Positions 63,310 to 64,000 of a stretch of DNA of 64,000 bases are shown here, in pieces. Both the position numbers and the translations under genes were made by a program. Below the pieces are notes generated by a model. It was not told the DNA's origin. It made no database searches and saw nothing but the letters and a program-made list of their open reading frames with translations. The stretch lies in NCBI GenBank assembly GCA_022599915.1, contig JAHZLH010000044.1:1-64000 (forward strand), given 5' to 3'. The stretch comes from Actinomycetes bacterium. GTDB lineage: Bacteria > Actinomycetota > Actinomycetes > S36-B12 > GCA-2699445. Each line of letters begins with the position of its first letter. Position 1 is the first letter of the stretch.

Positions 63310-64000
63310 CTAGTAGTCGTTCCCCATCTCGGCGCGCAGCCTGGCCAGCGTCCGGTTGAGCAAGCGGGAAACATGCATCTGCGAAATCCCAAGTTCAGCT
63401 GCAATGTCGGCTTGGGTCTTGTTCTGGAAGAACCGCATCATCAAGATGGCCTGTTCTCGCTCCGGTAGTGCGGCTAGTAGCGGCTTGAGCGTTTCTCGAT
63501 TGTCAACGCCCGCAATGGCGGTATCCACCGAACCCAGAACGTCTTGGAGCGATCCAGGGTGTTGATCATCGTCGTTGTCGCCAGCGCCGCCGTCGAGGGA
63601 AGCGGTGGCATAGGCCTGGGCGGAATCCAAGCCCTCCAATACTTCGTCCTGTGACACATCCAGTCGTTCTGCTATCTCAGCGACGGTGGGCGATCGCCCG
63701 AGTTCCTGAGACAGATCAGCGGTCGCGCGACCGATGGTGATGCGCAGCTCCTGCAGACGACGTGGTACCCGAATCGCCCAACCCCGATCCCGAAAATGCC
63801 GCTTGATCTCGCCGACGATGGTGGGCGTGGCGAAGGTGGACAACTCAACGCCGCGGGTGGGATCGAATCGATCAACCGCATTGATCAGCCCTACAGTGCC
63901 CACCTGGACGAGATCATCCAGCGGCTCGCCCCGATCTCGGAAACGGCGAGCCAAATATTCCACTAGCGGCAGGTTCATCGTGACGAGTTCATCGCGGACC
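63310..64000 (-). CDS. SigF/SigB-type (group 3) sigma factor, 5' end beyond window
   Basis: The frame runs to the right edge; an internal ATG at 63978 is not the start because RDELVTMNLPLV continues the region 2 helix upstream. Region 2 has EPLDDLVQVGTVGLINAVDRFD; region 3 RDRGWAIRVPRRLQEL; region 4 LPEREQAILMMRFFQNKTQADIAAELGISQMHVSRLLNRTLARLR. These fit general-stress SigB/SigF/SigG. No anti-sigma gene is visible in the part seen. Confidence 0.93.
   Translation of the reverse strand, partial: VRDELVTMNLPLVEYLARRFRDRGEPLDDLVQVGTVGLINAVDRFDPTRGVELSTFATPTIVGEIKRHFRDRGWAIRVPRRLQELRITIGRATADLSQELGRSPTVAEIAERLDVSQDEVLEGLDSAQAYATASLDGGAGDNDDDQHPGSLQDVLGSVDTAIAGVDNRETLKPLLAALPEREQAILMMRFFQNKTQADIAAELGISQMHVSRLLNRTLARLRAEMGNDY

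Overview
This window is chromosomal DNA of a high-GC Gram-positive bacterium (Actinomycetia). The markers are mutually consistent: mycothiol synthesis (mshA), a WhiB1-type iron-sulfur protein, CarD, SenX3/RegX3 with PhoU, an IdeR-type regulator, a SigR/RsrA-type thiol-stress switch, the small ribosomal protein bL37, glucosyl-3-phosphoglycerate synthase, and several actinobacterial DUF families (DUF2516, DUF2530, DUF2771, DUF3027, DUF3263). Gene order recalls several stretches of the mycobacterial and Streptomyces chromosomes. I see no phage, integrase, transposase, plasmid or CRISPR genes. Genus cannot be fixed from this sequence alone.

Layout. 1-1 kb: end of a Lys/Ala/Pro-repeat protein and a DUF2516 membrane protein. 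1-5 kb: XPB-type helicase and its usual helicase-associated partner. 5-7 kb: groEL under a CIRCE operator. 7.5-9.3 kb: a SAM-I riboswitch, a threonine-synthase-family enzyme and a ubiquitin-like sulfur carrier. 9.4-13.7 kb: glucosylglycerate synthesis, a CPBP protease, a methyltransferase and a DM13 protein. 13.8-17.9 kb: PHO box and pstSCAB. 18-22 kb: secreted subtilase and nuclease around a pentapeptide-repeat protein. 22-27.3 kb: tRNA-Thr, rlmB, cysS, ispF, ispD, PIN/TRAM, carD. 27.5-34.5 kb: lpqE-like lipoprotein, senX3-regX3, phoU, mshA, ybjN, gpmA, larE. 34.5-38.8 kb: cold-shock protein, DUF2771, DUF3027, CsoR-like, IdeR-like, photolyase. 38.8-46 kb: ParA pair, pdxH, citrate synthase, serC, small membrane proteins, an SDR. 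46-50.4 kb: Mrp, DUF1003, MgtE-N/CBS, EamA, ABM. 50.7-55.4 kb: malyl-CoA lyase-like, SRAP, SDR, hydrolase, sigR-rsrA, bL37. 55.5-64 kb: PilT ATPase, thioesterase, ThDP enzyme, ATP-grasp, PdtaS-like kinase, whiB1, a lipid kinase and a SigF/SigB-type sigma factor cut by the right edge.

How the parts work together. Phosphate supply is a coherent module: SenX3/RegX3 and PhoU lie about 12 kb from pstSCAB, whose promoter region carries 11-bp-spaced direct repeats of the PHO-box type. Thiol stress is a second module: GGAAT-N18-GTT promoters of the SigR type precede both sigR and mshA, so the sigma factor probably activates itself and the first step of mycothiol synthesis. An open, in-frame extension upstream of sigR could encode a longer SigR isoform.

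The most interesting locus is 7.5-9.3 kb. A SAM-I riboswitch whose closing helix overlaps the Shine-Dalgarno sequence precedes a gene that would normally be called threonine synthase, followed by a sulfur-carrier protein ending Gly-Gly-Cys. Together they suggest methionine (homocysteine) synthesis from O-phosphohomoserine and a protein thiocarboxylate rather than, or besides, threonine synthesis. That is an inference from control and context, not something the sequence proves.
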